Shown piece by piece: positions 35,910 through 47,940 of a stretch of DNA of 64,000 bases. A program made the position numbers and the translations under genes. Below the pieces are notes generated by a model. It saw only the letters and a list, made by a program, of their open reading frames with translations. It ran no database searches and had not been told where the DNA came from. This stretch comes from Duganella sp. Root336D2 (GTDB taxonomy: Bacteria > Pseudomonadota > Gammaproteobacteria > Burkholderiales > Burkholderiaceae_D). The stretch spans positions 1 to 64,000 of the forward strand of contig NZ_LMDB01000036.1 in NCBI RefSeq assembly GCF_001425005.1. The letters are read 5' to 3'. The stretch's first letter is position 1; each line of letters opens with the position of its first letter.

Positions 35910-37391
35910 ATGAGCGCGCAATTGAAGCCTGCAACGGCGGCCGCGATTGAAGACGCCGACCTGCTGGACCGCATTGTCGAGGAAAGCAAGGTGGCCAAAT
36001 CCAGCAGCGAGCATGAACGGGCGCGCGACATCATCGGCGAACTGGCGCGGCAAGTGATGACCGGCACCGTGCATATGTCGCATAGCCTGTCGGCCACCAT
36101 CGACGCCCGCCTGGCGGAGCTGGACCGCATGATCTCGGACCAGCTCAGCGCCATCATGCATGCGCCCCAATTCCAGAAGCTCGAGCAAAGCTGGACCGGG
36201 CTGCATTACCTGGTGCGCAGCACGGCCACCGGGCCGGCGCTGAAGATCCGCCTGCTCAACGCCACCAAGCGCGAGCTGGTTCGCGACTTCCAGAGCGCGC
36301 TGGATTTCGACCAGAGCACCATCTTCAAGAAAGTCTACGAGGAGGAATTCGGCACATTCGGCGGTTCACCGTATGCGGCGCTGCTTGGGGACTTCGAGAT
36401 CTCGCGCCAGCCCGAGGACATCTATTTCATCGAGCAGATGTCGCACCTCGCTGCTGCTGCGCACGCGCCCTTCATCAGCGCCGCCTCGCCCGAACTGTTC
36501 GGGCTGGAGAGCTACGGCGACCTTGGCAAGCCGCGCGACCTGGCCAAGGTGTTCGATACCGTGGAATACGCCAAGTGGAAGGCCTTCCGGGAATCGGAAG
36601 ACGCGCGCTACGTAGGCTTGACGCTGCCGCGCTTCCTGGGCCGCCTGCCGTTCAACCCGCTCGACGGCACCACGGTGGAGGGCTTCAATTTCGTGGAAGA
36701 CGTGGATGGTCGCGACCACCACAAGTACCTGTGGTGCAATGCCGCTTACGCGTTCGGGGCGCGCCTGACCAAGGCGCACGAGGAATTCGGCTGGTGTGCC
36801 GCCATTCGCGGAGTGGAGGGCGGCGGCCTGGTGGACGACCTGCCGACGCATACCTTCAAGACCGGCGAAGGCGAGGTGGCGCTGAAATGCCCGACCGAGG
36901 TGGCCATCACCGACCGCCGCGAAAAGGAACTCAGTGAGCTCGGCTTCATTTCCCTGGTCCACTGCAAGAACACCGCCTATGCAGCATTTTTCGGCGCGCA
37001 GTCGGCGCAGAAGGCCGTGCGCTACAGCTCCGACGCAGCCAACGCCAATGCCGTGCTGTCGTCGCAATTGCAGTACATCTTCGCCGTGTCGCGCATTGCG
37101 CACTACATGAAGGCCATGATGCGCGACAAGATCGGCAGCTTCGCCGCCGCGTCCAGCGTGGAAGACTTCCTCAATCGCTGGCTGATGAAGTACGTGCTGC
37201 TGGACGATAACGCCAGCCAGGAACAGAAGGCCCAGTTCCCGCTGCGCGAAGCCTCGGTGCAGGTCAGCGAAGTGCCGGGGCGGCCCGGCGTATTTCGCGC
37301 CGTCAGCTTCCTGCGCCCCCATTTCCAGCTCGACGAGCTGACCGTTTCCCTTCGCCTCGTGGCGGAGCTGCCGCAAACCACCAACCACTGA
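35910..37391 (+). CDS. tssC: TssC (VipB), contractile sheath large subunit
   Basis: A 493-residue protein of normal length. Typical motifs are QFQKLEQSWTGLHYLVRST, FNFVEDVDGRDHHKYLWCNAAYAFG-like (conserved LWCNAA.AFG) and the C-terminal FLRPHFQLDELTVSLRLVAELP. It makes the sheath with TssB around the Hcp tube. It begins directly at the tssB stop and is followed 14 bases later by hcp. Confidence 0.97.
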   Translation: MSAQLKPATAAAIEDADLLDRIVEESKVAKSSSEHERARDIIGELARQVMTGTVHMSHSLSATIDARLAELDRMISDQLSAIMHAPQFQKLEQSWTGLHYLVRSTATGPALKIRLLNATKRELVRDFQSALDFDQSTIFKKVYEEEFGTFGGSPYAALLGDFEISRQPEDIYFIEQMSHLAAAAHAPFISAASPELFGLESYGDLGKPRDLAKVFDTVEYAKWKAFRESEDARYVGLTLPRFLGRLPFNPLDGTTVEGFNFVEDVDGRDHHKYLWCNAAYAFGARLTKAHEEFGWCAAIRGVEGGGLVDDLPTHTFKTGEGEVALKCPTEVAITDRREKELSELGFISLVHCKNTAYAAFFGAQSAQKAVRYSSDAANANAVLSSQLQYIFAVSRIAHYMKAMMRDKIGSFAAASSVEDFLNRWLMKYVLLDDNASQEQKAQFPLREASVQVSEVPGRPGVFRAVSFLRPHFQLDELTVSLRLVAELPQTTNH

Positions 37392-37405
37392 GAAGGAGTA
37401 TTGCG

Positions 37406-37897
37406 ATGGCCATTGACGTGTACCTGCAAATCGAAGGCATCAAGGGCGAGTCGACCGATGAGCGCCATAAGGACTGGATCGAATGCAAATCGGTCAGTTG
37501 GGCGGTGGAGCAGCCGCGTTCCGCCACCTCATCCACCGGCGGCGGCCATACGGCCGAGCGCTGCGAGCATCGCGACGTGGTGATCACCAAGCTGGCCGAC
37601 CTGGCTTCGCCGATCCTGCTGCAAACCTGCTCCGCCGGCCGTACCATCCCCAAGGCCAAGCTGGAGTTCATGCGCGCCGATGCGCAAGGGGAGCGGGTCA
37701 AGTACTTCGAAATCGAACTCGATAACGTGCTGATTGGCGCGGTTTCCCCTTCGGTCGGGGAAGGCGAGATCCTGACCGAAGAAGTGGGCTTCAAGTTCTC
37801 GAAAGTGCGCTGGAAGTACACGCAGCAGCGCATTTCGGGCGGCATGGGCGGCAATACGTCCGGCGGCTGGGACCTGGCCAGCAACCGCGTCGCATGA
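37406..37897 (+). CDS. hcp: Hcp (TssD), secreted tube protein
   Basis: A 163-residue Hcp1-type protein: start AIDVYLQIEGIKGESTD, ending with FKFSKVRWKYTQQ and a Gly/Ser-rich tail. Hcp hexamers stack into the expelled tube and chaperone some effectors. GAAGGAG lies before its start. It sits inside the structural operon; no vgrG follows, so spike and effector genes must be elsewhere. Confidence 0.96.
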   Translation: MAIDVYLQIEGIKGESTDERHKDWIECKSVSWAVEQPRSATSSTGGGHTAERCEHRDVVITKLADLASPILLQTCSAGRTIPKAKLEFMRADAQGERVKYFEIELDNVLIGAVSPSVGEGEILTEEVGFKFSKVRWKYTQQRISGGMGGNTSGGWDLASNRVA

Positions 37898-37960
37898 TTC
37901 TTGGAGGGAGTTGCGGCTGCGGCGCGCAAGTGCTGCAGCCGTTTTTTTCGGAGGTGCGGC

Positions 37961-38419
37961 ATGGGCGGCTACCGGCCGGGATTGCTGGACCGTTTGCTGG
38001 GGGCACAGCCCGGCGCGCGTTTCCTGTCGCCGGAGCAGGTGAAGGAAAGCGTGGCGCGCGACCTCGAAGCGCTGCTGAACACGCGCACGGCGCTGCCAAG
38101 GCAGCTGCTGCAGGCGTACCCGGAATGTGCAGGGTCGATCCTGAATTTCGGGCTGGCCGATTTCGCAGGCCTGTCGCATAGCAGCAGCGAAGACAGGCTG
38201 CGCATCTGCAGCAGCATTCGCCAGGCCGTCGAAAGGCATGAACCGCGGCTATGCAATGTGCAGGTGACGCTGGCCGAGCGCAACGGTACTGTCAACCGCA
38301 TCGATATCGTCATTGCCGGCATGCTGCGGGTGCATGGCGCAAACGAAGCCGTCAGCTTCAGCGCCGCCTTGCAGCCGTCATCGCTGCATTATTCCATCAA
38401 GCGCGGAGCCATTGCATGA
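37961..38419 (+). CDS. tssE: TssE, baseplate gp25-like protein
   Basis: A 152-residue protein with the gp25-like fold. The conserved VARDLEALLNTR and the LNFGLADFAGLS segment are visible, with an ending of ...LRVHGANEAVSFSA. The start at 37961 is set by a GGAGGT site eight bases upstream; a TTG start at 37901 would add an unlikely leader. Its last four bases overlap the tssH start (ATGA). In most systems tssF and tssG follow tssE; here tssH follows directly. Confidence 0.9.
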   Translation: MGGYRPGLLDRLLGAQPGARFLSPEQVKESVARDLEALLNTRTALPRQLLQAYPECAGSILNFGLADFAGLSHSSSEDRLRICSSIRQAVERHEPRLCNVQVTLAERNGTVNRIDIVIAGMLRVHGANEAVSFSAALQPSSLHYSIKRGAIA

Positions 38420-41022
38420 GCATTCAACTGAAAACCCTGATTGGAAAACTGAACGACACCTGCCGCACCGGTGCCACCCGCGCCGCAAATATCGCTATCG
38501 GCATGGGGCACGGCGAAGTGGATGTGGAGCACCTGCTGCTTGCGCTGCTGGAACAGCCGGAATGCGACCTGCAGGCGATAGCGCGGCGCAGCGACGTCAG
38601 CATGAGCGCACTCGAAGCGGACTTGCGGCGCGAGCTGGCCGGCGTGCGCATTGCCGCGACCCGTGTTCCGGTATTCGCGCGGCGCCTGCAATTATTGCTC
38701 GAGCATGCCTGGCTGATTTCCTCGCTGGCCCTGCCGCAGCCTGACCAGGTGCGCAGCTGCCATCTGCTGCTTGCCTTGTTGACCGAATCGGAGCTGTCGC
38801 AGCAGGCGGCCCGAATTTCGGGCCTGTTCGCGCGCTTCCCGGTCGATGGCCTGAAGCACCGCATGGAAAAGTACGTCGCCGGCTCGGTGGAATGCGCGCT
38901 GCCGGCTGCGACGCAGGACGGGGCGGCGCAGCTGGCCGCATCGGCGCCGGCTCCGGCGCTGGCGCAATATACGGTCAACCTGTGCCAGCTGGCGCGCGAG
39001 GGCAAGCTCGACCCGGTTATTGGGCGCGCGGCGGAGGTGCGCCAGTTGATGGACATCCTGCTGCGCCGGCGCCAGAATAATCCGATACTGACCGGTGCCG
39101 CTGGCGTGGGCAAGACTGCGGTGGTGGAAGGCCTGGCCTTGCGCATTGCGGCGGGCCAGGTGCCGCCGCCCTTGCGCAGTGTGGCCCTGCACGCACTTGA
39201 CCTGGCGCTGCTGCAGGCCGGCGCCAGCGTGCGCGGAGAGTTCGAAGCCCGCCTGAAAAATGTGATCGACGAGGTTCGCCGCAGCCCGCACCCTATTGTC
39301 CTTTTCATAGACGAAGCGCATACGATGATTGGCGCCGGCGGTGCGGCAGGGCAGGGCGACGCCGCCAACCTCCTGAAACCAGCCCTGGCGCGCGGCGAGT
39401 TGCGCACGATCGCGGCAACTACCTGGAGCGAGTACAAGCGCTTTTTCGAGAAAGATGCCGCCCTGGCGCGCCGCTTCCAGGTCGTCAAGGTCGAGGAGCC
39501 GGACGAGGATACTGCGGCAGGCATGCTGCGCGCGATGGTGCCGCTGATGGAGCAGCACTTCGGCGTGCGGGTGCGGGACGACGCGGTGACGGCCGCGGTG
39601 CGCCTTGCGCATCGCTACATCAACAGCCGCCAGCTGCCCGACAAGGCGGTTGGCGTGCTCGATACGGCTTGCGCCCGCGTGGCACTGGGGCAGTGCGCTT
39701 TGCCGGCCCTGCTGGAGGATGCAGCCTGCCAGATCGAGCGCCTGTCGGCGCGCATCGCGGCGCTGGAACGGGACGCGTCCTGCGGCGCCGGCGCCGCCGA
39801 TGCGCGACCTTCGGCGCTGCCGGCGCTGCGCGACGAGCGGGGCAGCCTGCAAGCCTGGCATGCGGAGCTGGCGGCGCGACACGAGCGCGAGCGCGACCTG
39901 TGCGCCCGCGTGCTCGCGCTGCGGCAGCAGGACGACGCTGGCGCAGCGGCCGAGATGCAGCAGCAACTGCAGGCGCTGCAGCGCGAGACGCCTTTGGTGC
40001 CGCTGGAAGTCGATCGCCACGTCGTGGCAGGCGTGGTTGCAGCGTGGACCGGGATTCCGGTCGGGCGCATGCTGCGCGACGAGATACGCACAGTGCAGCA
40101 GCTCAAGCCTGCGCTGGAGTCGCGGGTGCTGGGGCAGCCGCACGCCGTCGAAAGCATCGTGCAGCGCATGCGCACTGCGCGTGCCGGGCTCGATGATCCG
40201 CGCCAGCCGAAAGGCATCTTTCTTCTGACCGGACCGTCCGGCGTGGGCAAGACGGAAACCGCACTGGCGCTGGCGGACCTGCTGTATGGCGGTGAGCGCA
40301 AGCTGGTGACCATCAATATGAGCGAATACCAGGAGCCGCACAGCGTGGCGGGCCTGAAAGGTTCGCCGCCCGGCTACGTTGGCTATGGCGAGGGCGGCGT
40401 GCTGACCGAGGCGGTGCGGCGCAATCCTTATTGCGTGGTGCTGCTGGACGAAGCCGACAAGGCCCACCCGGATGTGCTGGAACTGTTCTACCAGGTCTTC
40501 GATCGCGGCGTGCTGGAAGACGCCGAGGGGCAGATGGTCGACTTCAGCAACACGCTGATCGTCCTTACCGCCAACCTGGGTTCGGGCGCCATCATGCAGG
40601 CCTGCCTGAACCGCGGCGCAGCGCCGCTGCCGACGCCGCAGGAACTGGACGCGCTGCTGCGGCCGCACTTGGCGCGGCATTTCAAGCCGGCCTTGCTCGG
40701 GCGGCTGCAAGTGCTGCCGTACTACCCGATTTCAGACGAAGCGCTGGCGCAGGTCATTGCGCTGAAGCTGGGCCGGGTCGGCCAGCGCATCAGCGAGAAC
40801 CACCATGCTGAATTCTGCTGGGACGATGCGCTGGTGCAGGCGGTGCTGGCGCGCTGCACCGAGACCGATTCGGGCGCGCGCAATATCGACAGCATCCTGC
40901 ATGGCAGCCTGCTGCCGGGCGTCGCCGATGTGCTCCTGGCGCGCATGGCCGAGGGCCTGCCCGTGGCGAAAGTGAAGGTGGGCGTGACGCGCCAGGGCCA
41001 GTTTAGGATTACCACCAGATAG
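38416..41022 (+). CDS. tssH: TssH (ClpV), AAA+ sheath-recycling ATPase
   Basis: An 868-residue Clp/Hsp100 protein: N-terminal repeat domain (1-160), first AAA+ module with GAAGVGKT (227-234) and FIDEAHTMIG, a middle coiled segment (about 440-520), and a second module with GPSGVGKT (606-613) and VVLLDEADKAHPDV. The ending lacks the ClpB-specific features, and operon context marks it as ClpV, which disassembles contracted sheath. Start by ATGA overlap with tssE. It is followed eight bases later by tssA. Confidence 0.95.
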   Translation: MSIQLKTLIGKLNDTCRTGATRAANIAIGMGHGEVDVEHLLLALLEQPECDLQAIARRSDVSMSALEADLRRELAGVRIAATRVPVFARRLQLLLEHAWLISSLALPQPDQVRSCHLLLALLTESELSQQAARISGLFARFPVDGLKHRMEKYVAGSVECALPAATQDGAAQLAASAPAPALAQYTVNLCQLAREGKLDPVIGRAAEVRQLMDILLRRRQNNPILTGAAGVGKTAVVEGLALRIAAGQVPPPLRSVALHALDLALLQAGASVRGEFEARLKNVIDEVRRSPHPIVLFIDEAHTMIGAGGAAGQGDAANLLKPALARGELRTIAATTWSEYKRFFEKDAALARRFQVVKVEEPDEDTAAGMLRAMVPLMEQHFGVRVRDDAVTAAVRLAHRYINSRQLPDKAVGVLDTACARVALGQCALPALLEDAACQIERLSARIAALERDASCGAGAADARPSALPALRDERGSLQAWHAELAARHERERDLCARVLALRQQDDAGAAAEMQQQLQALQRETPLVPLEVDRHVVAGVVAAWTGIPVGRMLRDEIRTVQQLKPALESRVLGQPHAVESIVQRMRTARAGLDDPRQPKGIFLLTGPSGVGKTETALALADLLYGGERKLVTINMSEYQEPHSVAGLKGSPPGYVGYGEGGVLTEAVRRNPYCVVLLDEADKAHPDVLELFYQVFDRGVLEDAEGQMVDFSNTLIVLTANLGSGAIMQACLNRGAAPLPTPQELDALLRPHLARHFKPALLGRLQVLPYYPISDEALAQVIALKLGRVGQRISENHHAEFCWDDALVQAVLARCTETDSGARNIDSILHGSLLPGVADVLLARMAEGLPVAKVKVGVTRQGQFRITTR

Positions 41023-41030
41023 GAGGGCGT

Positions 41031-41924
41031 ATGTTCACCACTGAGGACTTGCTGGTGCCGGTCAGCGTCGGCCAGCCGTGCGGCGAGGACGTTTCGTTCG
41101 ACGCCTGCATGGATGCGATTGCGGCCGCTCGGCGGCAAGACGACCCGACGCTGGAGCAGGGCGAGTGGGCCGTTCCCTTGCATAGCGCCGACTGGCCGCT
41201 GGTGGCCAATCGCTGTGCCGAGCTGCTGCGCTTGCGCAGCAAGGACCTGCGCCTGGCCGTGTGGCTGGCGGAGGCACGGGCGCACACCCACCGCATGCGC
41301 GGCCTGGGCGATGGCTTCCTGCTGCTGGCCGGCTTGTGCGAACGCTTCTGGGAGCAGCTGCATCCCTTGCCCGACGGCGGCGGGCACGAGCTGCGCAGCG
41401 GCAGCCTGGCCTGGCTGCTGGCGCGCACGCCGGCGCTGGTGCAGGGCTGCGCGGCCGATGACGATGCCGAAGCCGGCCTGCAGGATGCGCGGCATTGCCT
41501 GGCCGGGTTACAGCGGCTGCAGGCGGCGGTCGATGCCCGCCTCGGTGCGGATGGCCCGGCGTTCGGGCTAGCGCGGGACGCAGTGCGGCGTGCGCTCGAA
41601 GATGCCGAGCGCACCGCGCCGCCAGGCCGGGCGGTGGAGCCCACCGCCATTGGCGGCGCGGCCGCAGCGAAGGCGTGCGCGCCGCGACCCGGCGCGCCGG
41701 GCCAGCCCGCCATGCCGCAGACGCGCGAGCACGCCCTGGTGCAGCTGCGCCTGGTGGCCGAGTTCTTCCGCCGCACGGAGCCGCACAGCCCTGTTGCCTA
41801 CCTGGCGGAGAAGGCCGCCAACTGGGGCGAACTGGCGCTGCACGAATGGCTGCGCGCCGTGGTCAAGGATCCGGCGCAGGTCGCGCAGCTGGACGAGCTG
41901 CTCGGCGCCGCGCCGCAGGCCTAG
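41031..41924 (+). CDS. tssA: TssA (ImpA N-terminal domain), cap/priming protein
   Basis: A 297-residue protein with the ImpA domain in the first 130 residues (VSVGQPCGEDVSFD, then LRLAVWLAEAR and LCERFWEQLHPLP). A variable linker and a C-terminal helical part (HSPVAYLAEKAANWGELALHEWLRAVVKD) follow. TssA variants in other species are 350-530 residues, so this is a short form; its C-terminal type decides whether it caps the sheath tip. It ends the operon, three bases before the DTW gene. Confidence 0.88.
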   Translation: MFTTEDLLVPVSVGQPCGEDVSFDACMDAIAAARRQDDPTLEQGEWAVPLHSADWPLVANRCAELLRLRSKDLRLAVWLAEARAHTHRMRGLGDGFLLLAGLCERFWEQLHPLPDGGGHELRSGSLAWLLARTPALVQGCAADDDAEAGLQDARHCLAGLQRLQAAVDARLGADGPAFGLARDAVRRALEDAERTAPPGRAVEPTAIGGAAAAKACAPRPGAPGQPAMPQTREHALVQLRLVAEFFRRTEPHSPVAYLAEKAANWGELALHEWLRAVVKDPAQVAQLDELLGAAPQA

Positions 41925-41927
41925 TGT

Positions 41928-42558
41928 ATGATCCGCGGCATGAACACCATGCCGCGGCGACCCCAATGCGCCACCTGCCTGCGCCCCGCCGCCACCTGCA
42001 TCTGCCATTGGGCGGCGCCGGTGGCGAGCACGGTCGAAGTCCTGATCCTGCAGCACCCGATGGAAGTGGACAACGCCAAGGGCAGCGCGCGCCTGCTGCA
42101 CCTTTGCCTGCCAGGCAGCCGGATCGAAGTGGGCGAACAGTATGATGAGGCGGCGCTATGCGCCATGCTGGGCGCCGGTGGCCGCCAGCCGGTACTGCTG
42201 TACCCTGACACGCCGGACGAACGCTCGCTCGGCATCGCCGCGCCGCCGCCGTTCAGCGCGGCCTTGGCGCCGGCCCGCATCCAGCTGCTGGTGCTGGACG
42301 CCACCTGGCGCAAGAGCCGCAAGATGCTGTACCTGAACCCGGCCCTGCAGGCCTTGCCGCGCCTGCCGCTGCGCGCCACGCCGCCGTCGCATTACCTGAT
42401 CCGCAAGGCGCATGCGCCGGACCAGCTGTCGACGCTGGAGGCGACCTGCTACGCGCTGGCGCAGCTGGAGGGCGACGCGCAGCGCTACCAGCGCGTCATC
42501 GCCGCTTTCGACGGCTTCGTCGCGCAGCAGCAGGCGCAGGCCGCGCGCGGCGCCAGCG

Positions 42559-42566
<8 letters not shown>
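41928..42566 (+). CDS. DTW-domain tRNA-uridine aminocarboxypropyltransferase (TapT/TuaA type)
   Basis: A 212-residue protein with four N-terminal cysteines that probably bind zinc (C14, C17, C24, C26 in CATCLRPAATCIC). The DxTW signature is LDATWRKSR (124-127), followed by the basic stretch LIRKAHAPDQLSTLEA. The family transfers the aminocarboxypropyl group of S-adenosylmethionine to uridine in the variable loop of tRNA (acp3U47). An in-frame ATG at 41940 is an alternative start. It reads on from tssA with three bases between, though the function is unrelated. Its end overlaps the opposite-strand Hsp70 gene by eight bases. Confidence 0.85.
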
Positions 42567-45398
<2,832 letters not shown>

Positions 45399-45402
<4 letters not shown>

Positions 45403-47246
45403 TGGCCCTCGCCACCGCCGCGCACGTCGAATTCGACCTTCCAGCGCTGACCGTCCTGCGCCACTGCCTGCAGTTCCAGCGTGCCGGATTCGCTGGCGCA
45501 GGCATGCAGGCGCACCTGCACCGCTTCGCCAACGGAACGGCCTTCCGGCGACAGCGTAGCCTGGATTTCGTTGAGCTCGACCAGTTCCTCCGGCGCCCAG
45601 AAATCGAGCACGGCGCCGATCTGGTCTTGGCGGCGCACGGAAGAACCGAAGAAGCGGAAGTGCACCGGCTCGCCCACCACCAGGCCGAACTCCTGGCCTG
45701 GCAATTCCAGCTCGCTGCCTTCTTCCATGCCGAACGGCGCCACGCACAGCGCCTGGATCGGCGGCTCCATGCCAGGGATGGCGGGCATCGACGATTCCAC
45801 CGCAACGTAGTAGGAGCGGGCCGTGCCGCCGCGAATACGCACGCCGGCGCCGCGCCGCACATAGCTGTAATAAGCCGCGCCGCGTGCCACTGCCAGGTCC
45901 AGGTCGGCGCCGCCGAGCATGCGTGCCGGTTGCGCCCCTTCCATGTACAGCCAGTCGTTGATGGTTTCCATCACGCGCTTGGCCAGCAGTTCGGACTTGA
46001 ATACGCCGCCGTTGAACAGCACCGCGCTCGGGTGCAGGAAGGTATGCGCCGGGTTGACGGCAAAGCCCTCCAGTTGCGCCGTAGCGCCAGCCTGGCGCGC
46101 CAGGAACGCTGCCAGGTGCCTGGTGATTGCCGCATCCTGCGCGTAAGGCAGGCCAAGCTGGGTCAGGCCGGCGCGCGCGCGCACGGCCGGGCGCGCGGCC
46201 GCTTCCACTTTCGGGAAGAAGCCATCGGTGATGAAGGTTGTGACTTCGGCGCGCGTCAGCTCGGTGCGGATCGAGCCGCCGATCAGCTTCGAACCGCGGC
46301 TTGGCACCACGATCGGCCAGGTTTCCGCCTGGGCATTGGCCAGCAGGTTTTCCTTGGCCGCGCGGCAGCCGTAAGTGAGCGCGCGCATTTGCCAGGCGTC
46401 GAGCTGGCTGCCGTTGGCGGCCAGCTTGCGCGCCACCAGGTGCGCCAGCGCCAGGTCCATATTGTCGCCGCCCAGCAGGATATGGTCGCCCACGGCCACG
46501 CGGTGCGGCTCCAGCTTGCCGTCGCGCTCGAGGATGGCGATCAGCGAAAAGTCGCTGGTGCCGCCGCCCACGTCCACTACCAGGATAATGTCGCCCGGCT
46601 TGACGTCCTTGCGCCAGCGGCCATCGCTGTTCTGGATCCAGCTGTACAGGGCCGCTTGTGGTTCCTCCAGCAGCGTCACGTTGTCGTAGCCGGCTGCACG
46701 CGCCGCTTCGGCGGTGAGTTCGCGTGCGGCAGGATCGAACGATGCCGGGATCGTGACCGTGACTGCCTGCTGCGTGAAAGGTGCGTCCGGATGGGCGTTG
46801 TCCCATGCTGCGCGCAGGTGCTTCAGGTAGCGCGTCGATGCTTCCAGCGGCGACACGCGCGACACCTCTTCCGGCGCGTCATGCGGCAGGATGGCGGCGC
46901 GGCGGTCCACCCCAGGGTGGCACAGCCAGCTCTTGGCGCTCGATACCAGGCGGATCGGCGTGGTGGCGCCGCGGCTGCGCGCCATTTCGCCCGTCACCGC
47001 GGCCTGTCCATCGGCAGTGGCCCAAGGCAGGGCCAGTTCCCCGGCAGCCAGTTCGTCCGGGTGCGGCAGGTAGAGGAAGCTTGGCAGCAGCGGCAGTTCT
47101 TCCACCGTGCCGGGCGCGGTGAGCTGGGGCACGCCCAGCACGCCGTGCCGGGTTTTTTCGCCATCGCTGCCGGCCAGTTCTACGTAGGACAGCGCGCTGT
47201 GGGTGGTGCCAAGGTCGATGCCGATGGCAAAACGCGGCTCGCTCAC
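45399..47246 (-). CDS. Hsp70-family protein
   Basis: A 615-residue paralogue of the downstream Hsp70 protein: GIDLGTTHSALSYVEL (about residues 9-24), VVDVGGGTSDFSLI and LLGGDNMDLALAHLV, the last shared almost word for word with its neighbour. The nucleotide-binding domain is complete, and the C-terminal region is a short beta-type domain of about 150 residues. It is the middle gene of a DUF2760-Hsp70-Hsp70 operon with four-base overlaps on both sides, so the three products are made together and may form a complex. No DnaJ or GrpE gene is attached. Confidence 0.85.
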
Positions 47247-47815
47247 AGTTCCACCTCGGCCGGTGCCAACACGTTGGCGTCATGCGCTTCCGCCAGTTTA
47301 GGCAGGCGCACGCTGGAAGCGCGCCAGCCGCGGTGGCTCAGGGTGCCGGTAAACGGCGCCTTGCCGACCACGTTGCCGGTCAGGCGCACGGAGGAGGCGT
47401 CGAAGCCTTCCGGCAGCGTTACGCGGCTGCCTTCCGCTTCGCTGCGGACGGCGTCGATGCTGAAGTGCTCGCGCAGCACCTTGGCGCAGCCTTCATGCAC
47501 CAGGCGCGCAGCAGCGCCAATGTCGGCGTCCGAATAGCCGGACAGGTCTTCTTGCGTGAAGTCGATCAGGCGTGCTTCGCGCTGGAACAGCGACAGGAGC
47601 TGCAGTGCTGCATCGGGGGTGGCTTCGCGCAGGAGCGCGGCGGCCGGTGCCGGGGCTGCGGCTGGGGCCGGGACGGGGGCCGGTTGCGCGGCAGGGCCAA
47701 TGCCGTCGTCACGCACGCGTGCGGCGAATTGGGCATCGCCCAGCGTTTTGAAAAAGGCGCCAAAGGCGAGGGAAATCCTGCTCCCAAAGGAGGGCAGATT
47801 GTTCGATTTGCTCAT
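47243..47815 (-). CDS. DUF2760 protein, first gene of Hsp70 pair operon
   Basis: A 190-residue soluble protein starting SFGSRISLAFGAFFKTL. An Ala/Pro-rich linker (AAQPAPVPAPAAAPAPAAA) precedes a conserved C-terminal domain (LLSLFQREARLIDFTQEDL, then HEGCAKVLREHF). I recall this as DUF2760, found next to paired Hsp70 genes in betaproteobacteria. The start at 47815 is chosen for the family-like N-terminus; the earlier open frame runs into the divergent LexA-box region. It could recruit substrates to the Hsp70 pair, but nothing in the sequence proves this. Confidence 0.75.
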   Translation of the reverse strand: MSKSNNLPSFGSRISLAFGAFFKTLGDAQFAARVRDDGIGPAAQPAPVPAPAAAPAPAAALLREATPDAALQLLSLFQREARLIDFTQEDLSGYSDADIGAAARLVHEGCAKVLREHFSIDAVRSEAEGSRVTLPEGFDASSVRLTGNVVGKAPFTGTLSHRGWRASSVRLPKLAEAHDANVLAPAEVEL

Positions 47816-47903
47816 GTTATTGCTCTTTGAATGTCGGGGGATATCCCGGAGGAGTGCGCATGATACCAGCTTGGCTTGCAGCCGCGGCACGGGCAGTTTA
47901 GAA

Positions 47904-47923
47904 TACTGTACAAACATACAGTA
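47904..47923. promoter_or_regulatory. LexA-type SOS box
   Basis: TACTGTACAAACATACAGTA fits the LexA consensus CTGT-N8-ACAG exactly, with flanking TA pairs. It lies 17 bases before the start of the radical SAM gene on the plus strand and 88 bases upstream of the DUF2760 start on the minus strand. The position over the presumed promoter of the radical SAM gene suggests DNA-damage control of that gene. Confidence 0.8.
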
Positions 47924-47940
47924 ATGTATAGGGGCGCGCC

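Noticed and set aside
26566..41924. Phage tail or extracellular contractile injection system
   Set aside because: TssM, TssL, TssK and ClpV are specific to type VI secretion and no tail tape-measure or baseplate wedge genes are present.
45403..46806. An upstream extension giving a 1415-codon frame to the long Hsp70 gene
   Set aside because: Residues before the start at 45402 overlap the other Hsp70 gene in another frame and show no domain; the four-base overlap start fits the operon.
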